Source: Rickettsia typhi (GTDB taxonomy: Bacteria; Pseudomonadota; Alphaproteobacteria; Rickettsiales; UBA1997). From it: a DNA stretch of 30,297 bases. Each line of letters opens with the position of its first letter. The stretch's first letter is position 1. Under the pieces are notes generated by a model that had not been told where the DNA came from, ran no database searches, and saw only the letters and a program-made list of their open reading frames with translations. This document shows, in pieces, positions 8,117 through 14,876 of this stretch. Made by a program: the position numbers and the translations under genes. The DNA lies in the NCBI GenBank assembly GCA_945874115.1, contig CAMCFD010000006.1, positions 1-30,297 of the forward strand, written 5' to 3'.

Positions 8117-8273
8117 GTTATGCTATTCGTGAATTTTAGCCAACAAAATAATTATTGTAAATGACGAGCTAACGGAAGGGTTTGAACCGTTTTAGGTTCG
8201 ACAATTTGCTTAAGCAAATTGCGCCAATTCCGTAGGAAAAAGTTTATTGGCAATCCGCTCTCGTCCCAACCAG
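8117..8273. repeat. tRNA-like hairpin repeat unit A
   Basis: About 156 bases after the tRNA 3' end the sequence CGTCCCAACCAG recurs exactly (8262-8273). Within the unit, ACGGAAGGGTTTGAACC (8172-8188) resembles the antisense of the tRNA T arm. CAATTTGCTTAAGCAAATTG (8202-8221) is a perfect 20-base palindrome, and GCCAAT/ATTGGC (8223-8228/8246-8251) forms another stem. The unit shares this layout with units B and C. Confidence 0.6.
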
Positions 8274-8427
8274 CGTTAATTCTAGCCAAATAAATTTTCC
8301 GGACGTAATTATTATTGTGAACCTCGATCTTAGGACGGAAGGATTTGAACGTTCGACAAGAGCGCAGCGATTGCGCCAATTCAATAAGAAATAAAAATCA
8401 ATTGGCAATCCTTGCGGTCCCAACCAG
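8274..8427. repeat. tRNA-like hairpin repeat unit B
   Basis: Second unit, 154 bases long, ending GGTCCCAACCAG. Its left part AGGACGGAAGGATTTGAAC (8332-8350) is close to the exact antisense of the tRNA-Gln T arm plus acceptor. It pairs with the right end CAATCCTTGCGGTCCC to form the outer stem. GCCAATT (8375-8381) pairs with AATTGGC (8400-8406) as an inner stem. Confidence 0.6.
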
Positions 8428-8570
8428 TCTGAGTTTTGTTATCCCTAAATTTTAAGTTTGACCGATTTTTATTAGATTCGAGCCTTAGGTTTGACAATTT
8501 TTGCATAAGTGAAAATTGCGCAATTCGATTAGGGATAAAAGTTTATTGGCCATCCTTGTAGTTCCAACCA
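8428..8570. repeat. tRNA-like hairpin repeat unit C (most degenerate)
   Basis: Third unit, about 143 bases, ending AGTTCCAACCA. It keeps TTATTGGCCATCCTTG before the end, as in units A and B, plus a stem CAATTTT (8494-8500) / AAAATTG (8512-8518) at the position of the palindrome in unit A. Stem bases differ from unit A while pairing is kept. Confidence 0.5.
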
Positions 8571-8594
8571 AATCCAAACAACAATCAACATACT

Positions 8595-8770
8595 CTAAAA
8601 CCGATAAGATGCACCAACTAAGATATTAGAAAATAAATATTAGCTACATGGCGAAGCGATGCCACTTCTCGTGGATATGCTTTAGCGAAAGGGGCCTTGA
8701 TATTGAAAGGCAACTTTGCCGAAAATCATATATTCATAACCAAGCCTTACATTCAAGTGCGAGCAGACAA
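8595..8770 (-). pseudogene. Possible outer-membrane protein remnant
   Basis: On the minus strand one frame reads LNVRLGYEYMIFGKVAFQYQ, then GPFR and a stop. It continues in the same phase through a second stop to SNILVGASYRF and a final stop at 8595-8597. Alternating hydrophobic residues and a terminal Phe in GASYRF are what the last strand of an outer-membrane beta-barrel looks like. Two in-frame stops mean it cannot be functional as read. The middle segment may be an inserted palindromic element. It could equally be a chance reading of non-coding repeat DNA. Apart from a TATAAT at 8891-8896, I see nothing else in 8571-9020. Confidence 0.3.
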
Positions 8771-9020
8771 TGTTTGATGAGTTTTTATCGATGTTTTTGC
8801 TTTTGCTACATTAGCAAAATGATGATAATTTTCTAATTATTTGAGAAATAATACCGGAAAATAGATAGCATCTTTAAAAACAAAAATTATTATAATTTAA
8901 TAACTTATACACTGTTGTCTATTTCTCTGTTGCATGAGTGCATTTGTAATTTTTTGGCACTTATTTTAGATGAGATGCCATCGCCATTTTTTTATTGCAA
9001 TAATTGTAAAATAAAAAATA

Positions 9021-12000
9021 ATGAAAAAGAATATTGCGGTAAAATTAACTTCTGTCATCGCTTTATTATTAGCGCCACAGCAATTGTGGGCGGTGGCTGA
9101 TATTACGACAAATACTGAAATCAACACTGTTTTAATTGAGCAGCAAAGATTTTCGACCAACTCAGACACGGTTCTGACGATCAGCGGTGATGGCGATGTG
9201 AATGTTTTGGGAGGCTCTTCTTCGATCATTGCGAATCGCTCAGATTCACTGAGTAATTTGGCGATTGTCGTTGACACCAATTCTTCAAGCAAAGGAATAA
9301 AATCATCCGACGGCAGCGCCATTGATATTGGTGGAAATAATTCAATTTCGACAATTTCACTTGATGCAGGAATAATTACTTCCAATTCCGATCTTGGTAA
9401 CACAATATTTCTTGCCGGAACAGGGGGATCAACAGCAATTAGCGCCGCGTTTGGAACATCGATTTCGCAAACCGGTATTGCATCATCCACAATTTATTCA
9501 AGCACCACATCAAACACTGATTTATCAATTACAAATGCAGGAAAAATCAGCGTTCAAAGCAATGCAAATTCAGGTACAATTTATTTTGGCGACAGTGATG
9601 GCGGATCAACGCTGACGGTGGATAATGCTGGAACAATCCATGCTGGAATTGGAAAAGCGCTTGAAATGGCTGACTCTGGAAATAGTGCAACAGTTAACAA
9701 TACTAGCTTTATTGTAGGCAGTCTGAGCGCTGGTGCAAATTCTTTATCAGTGGTGAATAATACGACTACTGAAATCACGGGAAATATTTCTGCCACCACC
9801 GGTTTTTTGTCAATCATCAATACTGCCGGAACCATCACCGGCAACATTGATATGGGTTCAAACTCCTCATCAATTCTTCGGCTGAATGGTGGATCAATTG
9901 TTGGCAATATAACTTTGGGATCAACCAATGGAGTTGGCATGATCTGGCGTAACGGCACTTCTGTTTCTGGCACCATTCAAGGATCAGGCGCAGGAAGCGG
10001 TCAAATCTCGATTGGATTTCTTGGCGCAGGCACTGCAGAAACAGTAACAGCAAGCGCGAATATTGGCGGCGGCGGTAAAGCAATTGGATCACTAACCCTG
10101 CAAAGTCTTAACACATTTAATTTGGGTGCGCATTCTTTAACCACCACCGGCGGTGTATATTTAAACAGAAATACGACATTAAATGTCGGCAGCGGCACTG
10201 TGACTAGTGATATTCTGGGTTTTATTCCTTTTTCTTTAAGCAGTAATGGCGCGGGCACTGTCAATTTTACAGAAAATAATAATTTGGCCGGAACTGTTGG
10301 AACCCATAACGGCAACTCTCTTAGCACCGTAAATATTTCTGCGGGAAAAAATGTTGATGCCGGAATTTACAGAATTAATGCGCAAAATATTAATTTGGCG
10401 GCCAATTCAAGCTTAACAATTGCCAATGTAGTTTCGGGCGGTGGCGATAATACAACTGGCGCGAATCTCACCGATGCTGCAATTATTCTATCTGCAAATT
10501 CGACATTAATTTTAAATGATCACTCAACAATTATTGGAAACATTAATGGCGACAATGTCGGCGATGGCAATGTTATGGCCGCCGGTGTTGTTTCTGTTGA
10601 TGAAATTGGCACAACTCGTGCGATTGATAATTTTACTTCAGCGATAAATTCTGATGTAACTTTCAATGGAAATATTTTCGCCAATAATGTTGTGATCAAT
10701 GGTGATGCGATTTTTAGCAATTCTACAACCACTATCACCACCGATAATTTCACACTAAATTCTGGCGCGTCTTTGTCGTTGGTGATTTCTGATCCGGCGG
10801 CGACATCACTTGTGGTTGATGGTTCGGCAATTATTTCTGAGGACACAACTTTGCAAATACAACTTTCGGGCGTGATAAATTCTGGCACAGTAATTACTTT
10901 GGTTGACGCAACCGCACCTTCAGCAATTAGCGCCATTGCTGATCCAAACGTCAATATAAATTTTTCTGGCACCAATTTTTATGATGGAAATTTATTTTCA
11001 ACTTCAGTTTCTGGCAATAAATTATTATTGACTGCGCGTTTGGCGCGCTTGACTTTTAATAATTCAAATGTGCAAAATATTTATGACGCCGCGCAAAATT
11101 CATCTTCACCAAGCGGAGAATTATCTAGACTGAAGACATATCTTACTAGCAGTTCTTATAGCATTGATCAAAAAACTGCGGCGCTAAAATCAGCAATGCC
11201 AGAAGTTGACAATTCAAGCAATCGCGTGGTATTCAACAATGCAAGCACTGCGCTTGATATATCTTCAATGCGTTTGCAATCAATTCAGAAAAATGCGCAA
11301 TATGCTTATAATCAAAAAAATGCGATAAAATCTGACGCACCATCTTTTGCAATTGCAATGCAAAAGGAAGCTCGAAAGTCAGCGTGGGCGCAGGTTTTTG
11401 GCTCTAATATCAATCAGGAAAATAGCGTAAATTCTGATGGATATAATGCCAATAGTCGCGGAATTATTTTTGGCGGCGATAAAAAAATCGACAATAATTT
11501 TATTTTAGGAATTTCAGGAAGCTATACAAATTCAAATATCAAATCAAGCAATTCTTTAAAACAAACCAATATTGCTTCTTATCAAATCAACACTTATGGC
11601 GGATATAATTTTGAAAAATATTTTATAAATAGCATGCTGGGGTTTGTGTTAAATGAATATAAATCAAATCGCACAATTCCAATTTTTGCTTCAGCGGCAA
11701 CCGCAAATTATAGCGGACAAAATTATATTGCGCGCGCCGAATTTGGCATGAATCAAAAATTTGATTCAGGATTTATTTTAACGCCTCTTGCCACAATCAC
11801 CGCCGCGCATAATAATGTGGAAAACTATACAGAAAGGGGCGCCGGCACACTTAATTTGCATGTAAAAAATCGTGGCACAAATTTTTTTGAAACGCGCGCG
11901 GGGATAAAAATTAGCAATAATTTTTCTTATTCAAAGTTAACAATAATTTCACCAGAATTTTCCACTTCTTACGGCTATGATTTTGCAGGAGATGAGCAAA

Positions 12001-12200
12001 AAACCAGCAGCAATTTTGTCGGACAATCAAATGTGTTTGATTCGAGTGCGCAAAATATCGCACGCGGCAGCTTGAAAATTGGCGTTGGAACAAAAATTTA
12101 TAGCGGCGATGCGCTATCGTTTAATTTAAATTATAATTTCGAACATCGCGCAAATTATCAAGGAAATTCATTGTTGTTTAAGTTGGCTTATAGATTTTAA
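9021..12200 (+). CDS. Autotransporter outer-membrane beta-barrel protein
   Basis: Type V secreted surface protein, 1059 residues. An N-terminal signal peptide (MKKNIAVKLTSVIALLLAP... with a likely cleavage after LWA) targets the Sec pathway. Residues about 28-680 form a Ser/Thr/Asn/Gly-rich passenger with repeated short strand-turn motifs (G-N-I, I-x-N-x-G-T-I), as in a right-handed beta-helix. A linker near 690-770 contains SAMPEVDNSSNRVVF and similar text often found before autotransporter barrels. The C-terminal barrel starts near 787 (WAQVFGSN), shows GISGSYTNSN and INTYGGYNFEKYF, and ends in LLFKLAYRF with a terminal Phe. Likely role is adhesion or host-surface interaction, but the ligand is unknown. 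It is a lone gene with no clear ribosome-binding site, and it converges with ahpD. Confidence 0.93.
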   Translation: MKKNIAVKLTSVIALLLAPQQLWAVADITTNTEINTVLIEQQRFSTNSDTVLTISGDGDVNVLGGSSSIIANRSDSLSNLAIVVDTNSSSKGIKSSDGSAIDIGGNNSISTISLDAGIITSNSDLGNTIFLAGTGGSTAISAAFGTSISQTGIASSTIYSSTTSNTDLSITNAGKISVQSNANSGTIYFGDSDGGSTLTVDNAGTIHAGIGKALEMADSGNSATVNNTSFIVGSLSAGANSLSVVNNTTTEITGNISATTGFLSIINTAGTITGNIDMGSNSSSILRLNGGSIVGNITLGSTNGVGMIWRNGTSVSGTIQGSGAGSGQISIGFLGAGTAETVTASANIGGGGKAIGSLTLQSLNTFNLGAHSLTTTGGVYLNRNTTLNVGSGTVTSDILGFIPFSLSSNGAGTVNFTENNNLAGTVGTHNGNSLSTVNISAGKNVDAGIYRINAQNINLAANSSLTIANVVSGGGDNTTGANLTDAAIILSANSTLILNDHSTIIGNINGDNVGDGNVMAAGVVSVDEIGTTRAIDNFTSAINSDVTFNGNIFANNVVINGDAIFSNSTTTITTDNFTLNSGASLSLVISDPAATSLVVDGSAIISEDTTLQIQLSGVINSGTVITLVDATAPSAISAIADPNVNINFSGTNFYDGNLFSTSVSGNKLLLTARLARLTFNNSNVQNIYDAAQNSSSPSGELSRLKTYLTSSSYSIDQKTAALKSAMPEVDNSSNRVVFNNASTALDISSMRLQSIQKNAQYAYNQKNAIKSDAPSFAIAMQKEARKSAWAQVFGSNINQENSVNSDGYNANSRGIIFGGDKKIDNNFILGISGSYTNSNIKSSNSLKQTNIASYQINTYGGYNFEKYFINSMLGFVLNEYKSNRTIPIFASAATANYSGQNYIARAEFGMNQKFDSGFILTPLATITAAHNNVENYTERGAGTLNLHVKNRGTNFFETRAGIKISNNFSYSKLTIISPEFSTSYGYDFAGDEQKTSSNFVGQSNVFDSSAQNIARGSLKIGVGTKIYSGDALSFNLNYNFEHRANYQGNSLLFKLAYRF

Positions 12201-12242
12201 AATTTTGCGAGTTAGGTCTTGGAGTTTTGCTTATAGCGAAAA

Positions 12243-12761
12243 TTATCCAATAAACAAAGCTTGTGCGACCGCATTAACAACGCTTGCAATTCTAATGCTG
12301 TGCGCGATTGTACTTCGATCAATTTGGGCGTGAGCTAAAACTTTCACGTGAGAATCTATGCATAATCCACAACCGTTCACCGCAGAAACCGCTAGGGCGT
12401 AAATCTCGAAATCGACTTTGTCAATTTGTGGATTGCCAATTATGTTCATTCTTAATTTTGCCGGCATTTTTAAATATTCTTTATCGCTCACCAAATGCGC
12501 GAAACGATAATAAATATTATTCATCGCCATAATTGTCGCGGCGGCTTTTGCGGCGTTGATTTCTTGCTCGCTGATTTTTTCTTGCGCTTGCGTCAAAACA
12601 AACTCAACCAACTCACGATTTTTGGTCGCATAAGCGCAGGCAAGCGCAACGCCATAAATCTGGTTTTCGCGCAAAGAAGATTCAGGATCAACTTTCAAAA
12701 CCGAAGATAAATTTAATTTTATATCTTTGGCATATTCTTTAAATTCAATATTATTTGTCAT
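12243..12761 (-). CDS. ahpD: AhpD-like alkylhydroperoxidase
   Basis: Carboxymuconolactone-decarboxylase-fold peroxidase/reductase that in mycobacteria passes electrons from lipoylated E2 to AhpC. The 172-residue protein has the active-site segment GCGLCIDSH, giving Cys131, Cys134 and His138, with Glu119 twelve residues before the first Cys. That is the same spacing as the Glu118/Cys130/Cys133/His137 set known for Mycobacterium tuberculosis AhpD. The frame extends to a TTG at 12818, but the ATG at 12761 (MTNNIEFKEYAKDIKLN) is preferred because the second copy at the window edge starts the same way. It has its own good promoter and lies downstream of ahpC on the same strand, across a large hairpin. 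Confidence 0.93.
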   Translation of the reverse strand: MTNNIEFKEYAKDIKLNLSSVLKVDPESSLRENQIYGVALACAYATKNRELVEFVLTQAQEKISEQEINAAKAAATIMAMNNIYYRFAHLVSDKEYLKMPAKLRMNIIGNPQIDKVDFEIYALAVSAVNGCGLCIDSHVKVLAHAQIDRSTIAHSIRIASVVNAVAQALFIG

Positions 12762-12832
12762 AATTTTTATTTTTATAATTGATATTTCGTCGCCCAATTT
12801 ATGTGAGGATAGCCGCAACTTCGCGCCGCTAT

Positions 12833-12861
12833 ATTATAGCACAACAACTTGATGTTGACAA
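12833..12861 (-). promoter_or_regulatory. Strong candidate promoter of ahpD
   Basis: On the minus strand TTGTCA (12861-12856) and TATAAT (12838-12833) are exactly 17 bases apart: 5 of 6 and 6 of 6 consensus positions. The expected start is about 65 bases before the ahpD ATG. This suggests ahpD can be transcribed independently of ahpC. Confidence 0.65.
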
Positions 12862-12886
12862 CCAAAATAACTTCATCTTTTTGGTC

Positions 12887-12948
12887 TAAAATTTATGATA
12901 AAAACCTTGTGTATATCCTGATACACGCGCTTTTTATCATAAATTTTA
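12887..12948. terminator. Large hairpin between ahpC and ahpD
   Basis: TAAAATTTATGATAAAAA (12887-12904) pairs perfectly with its reverse complement at 12931-12948 (18 bp). Inside it GTGTAT (12909-12914) pairs with ATACAC (12921-12926), making a two-stage hairpin. It sits 37 bases beyond the ahpC stop and upstream of the ahpD promoter. A terminator or 3'-stabilising structure for ahpC is the simplest reading; an inserted palindromic element is the alternative. Confidence 0.5.
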
Positions 12949-12985
12949 TCCTCAAAAATATTTTGTTATAGGCGGCGCAAAATTT

Positions 12986-13534
12986 CTAAACATTAATCGT
13001 GTCGTCTCCTTTTTTCCAATTGCACGGACATAATTCGTCAGTTTGCAAAGCGTCCAAAACTCGCAAAACCTCGTCGGGATTGCGCCCCACGTTTAAATCT
13101 GTCACTGACACAAATCTGATGACGCCATCTGGGTCAACAATAAATGTTGCGCGATTTGCCACTAATTCTTGCTTATGCAAAATTCCAAGCTCGCCTGAAA
13201 GCTTTCCACCAACATCAGCAAGCATTGGGATTGCAAGCTCGGCCAATTCTGCCGCATCTCTTTTCCACGCTAAATGGACAAATTCGCTATCGGTGCTTGC
13301 GCCAAGCAAAACCGTGTCGCGATCAGCAAAATCTTCGTTTAATTTTGCAAATGCCGCAATTTCGGTCGGGCAAACAAACGTAAAATCTTTCGGCCAGAAA
13401 AAAATCACTTGCCACTTTCCCTTGTTACTTTTATCACTAATTTCAATAAAAGCATCATTTGGGCTAGCCGGATATTTGCCCGCTTTAACGGCTTTTAAGT
13501 TGAAAGCCGGAAACTTATCACCAATCGTTAACAT
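12986..13534 (-). CDS. ahpC: Peroxiredoxin AhpC (mycobacterial type)
   Basis: Thiol peroxidase that reduces hydrogen peroxide, organic hydroperoxides and peroxynitrite in the cytoplasm. The 182-residue protein has the peroxidatic Cys55 in KDFTFVCPTE and the resolving pair Cys169/Cys171 in DELCPCNW. FFWPKDFTFVCPTEIAAF and VGRNPDEVLRVLDALQ match, from memory, the actinobacterial AhpC that works with AhpD, not the AhpF-dependent enterobacterial type. This fits ahpD being the next gene downstream. Divergent oxyR lies 120 bases away, so control by OxyR is expected. Start ATG 13534; no clear ribosome-binding site. Confidence 0.96.
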   Translation of the reverse strand: MLTIGDKFPAFNLKAVKAGKYPASPNDAFIEISDKSNKGKWQVIFFWPKDFTFVCPTEIAAFAKLNEDFADRDTVLLGASTDSEFVHLAWKRDAAELAELAIPMLADVGGKLSGELGILHKQELVANRATFIVDPDGVIRFVSVTDLNVGRNPDEVLRVLDALQTDELCPCNWKKGDDTINV

Positions 13535-13562
13535 AGTTTTATTATTTATAGGTTAATAAATT

Positions 13563-13610
13563 ATGATCAAACTAGATCATGTAAAAAAATATAGACAATA
13601 AAGTTCTATA
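13563..13610. promoter_or_regulatory. Candidate OxyR operator in the ahpC-oxyR divergent region
   Basis: Two inverted repeats lie here. ATGATC-N6-GATCAT spans 13563-13580 and TATAG-N11-CTATA spans 13590-13610. The second has the T-N11-A form of LysR-family sites and the ATAG/CTAT tetrads of OxyR sites, although the tetrad spacing is not the classic N7. It overlaps the expected -35 region of oxyR (a -10 TATAAT is at 13613-13618). It also lies just upstream of a weak minus-strand -10 (CATAAT, 13565-13560) for ahpC. That geometry fits activation of ahpC and autorepression of oxyR. Confidence 0.5.
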
Positions 13611-13654
13611 AGTATAATATATTGATATTATGATAATGATAACTTTTACTTATA

Positions 13655-14527
13655 ATGAATATTAAAGATTGCAAATATTTGGTTGAAGTCGACAGATTGA
13701 AAAGCTTTAGCAAAGCCGCCCTGACCTGTTTTATTTCACAGCCGGCGCTAAGTCAGCAAATTAAAAAGGTTGAAGACCAGATTGGTTTTGATATTTTTGA
13801 AAGAGATAAGAAAAATATTATAACTACGAAAAAAGGTGCAGAAGTTATTATTTATGCAAAATCCATTCTTGAATTACACGAAAAAATCAAGCAAATTAAA
13901 AATAAAAATAATTCTCTAAACATAGGATTAATCCCAACAATTTGCCCTTATTTATTGCCAAAAATTGTCGATAATTTACACAAAAAATTACCAAAAATTA
14001 AATTTTATTTTAGCGAGTTAAAAACCAAAGACTTAATCGCAAAAATAAAATTAGGCGAGATTGACGCCGGAATTATCGCTTATTTCAGCAATTTAATTGA
14101 TGACAAGTTGAATTATCAAAAATTATATGATGAAGAATTTTTGTTAACCTTGCCAAAAAAATCAAAATTAACGACAAATGATTTTGTAAAAATCATAAAA
14201 AGCAAAAACTTGATTTTGCTCGAAGAAGGCAATTGTATGTCGGACAATATCAAAGAAATTTGCTCAATTTACAGCCAAAATTCATTTAGCGATTTTTATG
14301 CTACGAATATTGAAACCGTAAAGAACATGCTTCGCATCAATAATGGCGCGGCGCTTTTGCCAAAACTTTCGTGCTTAGAAAAAGAAGGACTTAAAACATT
14401 GTCATTTAAGCCAAAAAAATTTCGTGAAGTCGGCATAATTCATCGCACAAGTTATAATGAAAAATTAATTATTGATGATGTTTCCGACACAATAAAATCA
14501 ACACTAGAAAGCCATTTTCGAGATTGA
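13655..14527 (+). CDS. oxyR: Peroxide-sensing LysR-family regulator OxyR
   Basis: Transcription regulator that forms an intramolecular disulfide on exposure to hydrogen peroxide and activates peroxide-defence genes. The 290-residue protein has an N-terminal LysR helix-turn-helix (KSFSKAALTCFISQPALSQQ at about 17-36) and a periplasmic-binding-like sensor domain. The decisive feature is EEGNCMSDNIKEIC: Cys194 and Cys203 are nine residues apart, as are Cys199 and Cys208 of E. coli OxyR. It is divergent from ahpC, the classic arrangement. Lysine-rich and AT-rich like its neighbours. No Shine-Dalgarno sequence. Confidence 0.94.
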   Translation: MNIKDCKYLVEVDRLKSFSKAALTCFISQPALSQQIKKVEDQIGFDIFERDKKNIITTKKGAEVIIYAKSILELHEKIKQIKNKNNSLNIGLIPTICPYLLPKIVDNLHKKLPKIKFYFSELKTKDLIAKIKLGEIDAGIIAYFSNLIDDKLNYQKLYDEEFLLTLPKKSKLTTNDFVKIIKSKNLILLEEGNCMSDNIKEICSIYSQNSFSDFYATNIETVKNMLRINNGAALLPKLSCLEKEGLKTLSFKPKKFREVGIIHRTSYNEKLIIDDVSDTIKSTLESHFRD

Positions 14528-14876
14528 TAATTTAATCTAAAAAACTATTAATTATTTTCGGTGTATAAAAAAATATTTCTTATACCATTTTCCACTAATT
14601 TAGAAATTTAGGCAAAACAATTTTTTAGGATAAATTGTAAATAAAAAATCCGTCATATCTGAAAATGTAGGAAGTTTTTATTTGAGATTTTACGGCACAA
14701 AAACTTCTATTAAATTGACCAAAAAAACACAAAATCAACAATCGTCAGAAACGCTCCCAATCCTTGAAAAAATTAAATCCTTGCTTGTTTCATTTCTTTT
14801 CGTAATCATCGAAGACGCAATATATTTTTTGTGATATTTTTGACCTCAAATCACCCAACCTAACTGAGAAATTTTT
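14528..14876. other. Intergenic region oxyR to 1159-residue protein
   Basis: 349 bases without a gene. Two inverted repeats are visible: GTATAA/TTATAC at 14563-14585, possibly the end of the oxyR transcript, and GAAGTTTTT (14671-14679) with AAAAACTTC (14699-14707), a 9-bp stem with a 19-base loop. A possible TATATT -10 lies near 14820, without a good -35. I see no coding frame. Confidence 0.35.

Noticed and set aside
8152..8379. 75-residue minus-strand open frame over the repeat units
   Set aside because: It lies inside hairpin repeats with tRNA-like sequence, and its composition is that of antisense T-arm DNA; no start context or family supports a gene.
8648..8836. 62-residue plus-strand open frame
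   Set aside because: Odd composition, rich in Cys, Ser and Phe; no ribosome-binding site, and antisense to the possible outer-membrane remnant.
8966..9490. 174-residue minus-strand open frame over the autotransporter start
   Set aside because: Overlaps the signal peptide and passenger of a well-supported autotransporter; hydrophobic Ile/Pro/Val-rich composition is typical of antisense readings.
9100..11100. Repeats in the autotransporter passenger as a DNA tandem repeat
   Set aside because: The repetition is at the level of short protein motifs and composition, not of DNA; no tandem nucleotide repeat stands out.
12999..13556. 185-residue plus-strand open frame opposite ahpC
   Set aside because: A shadow of ahpC, whose catalytic motifs make the minus-strand reading certain.
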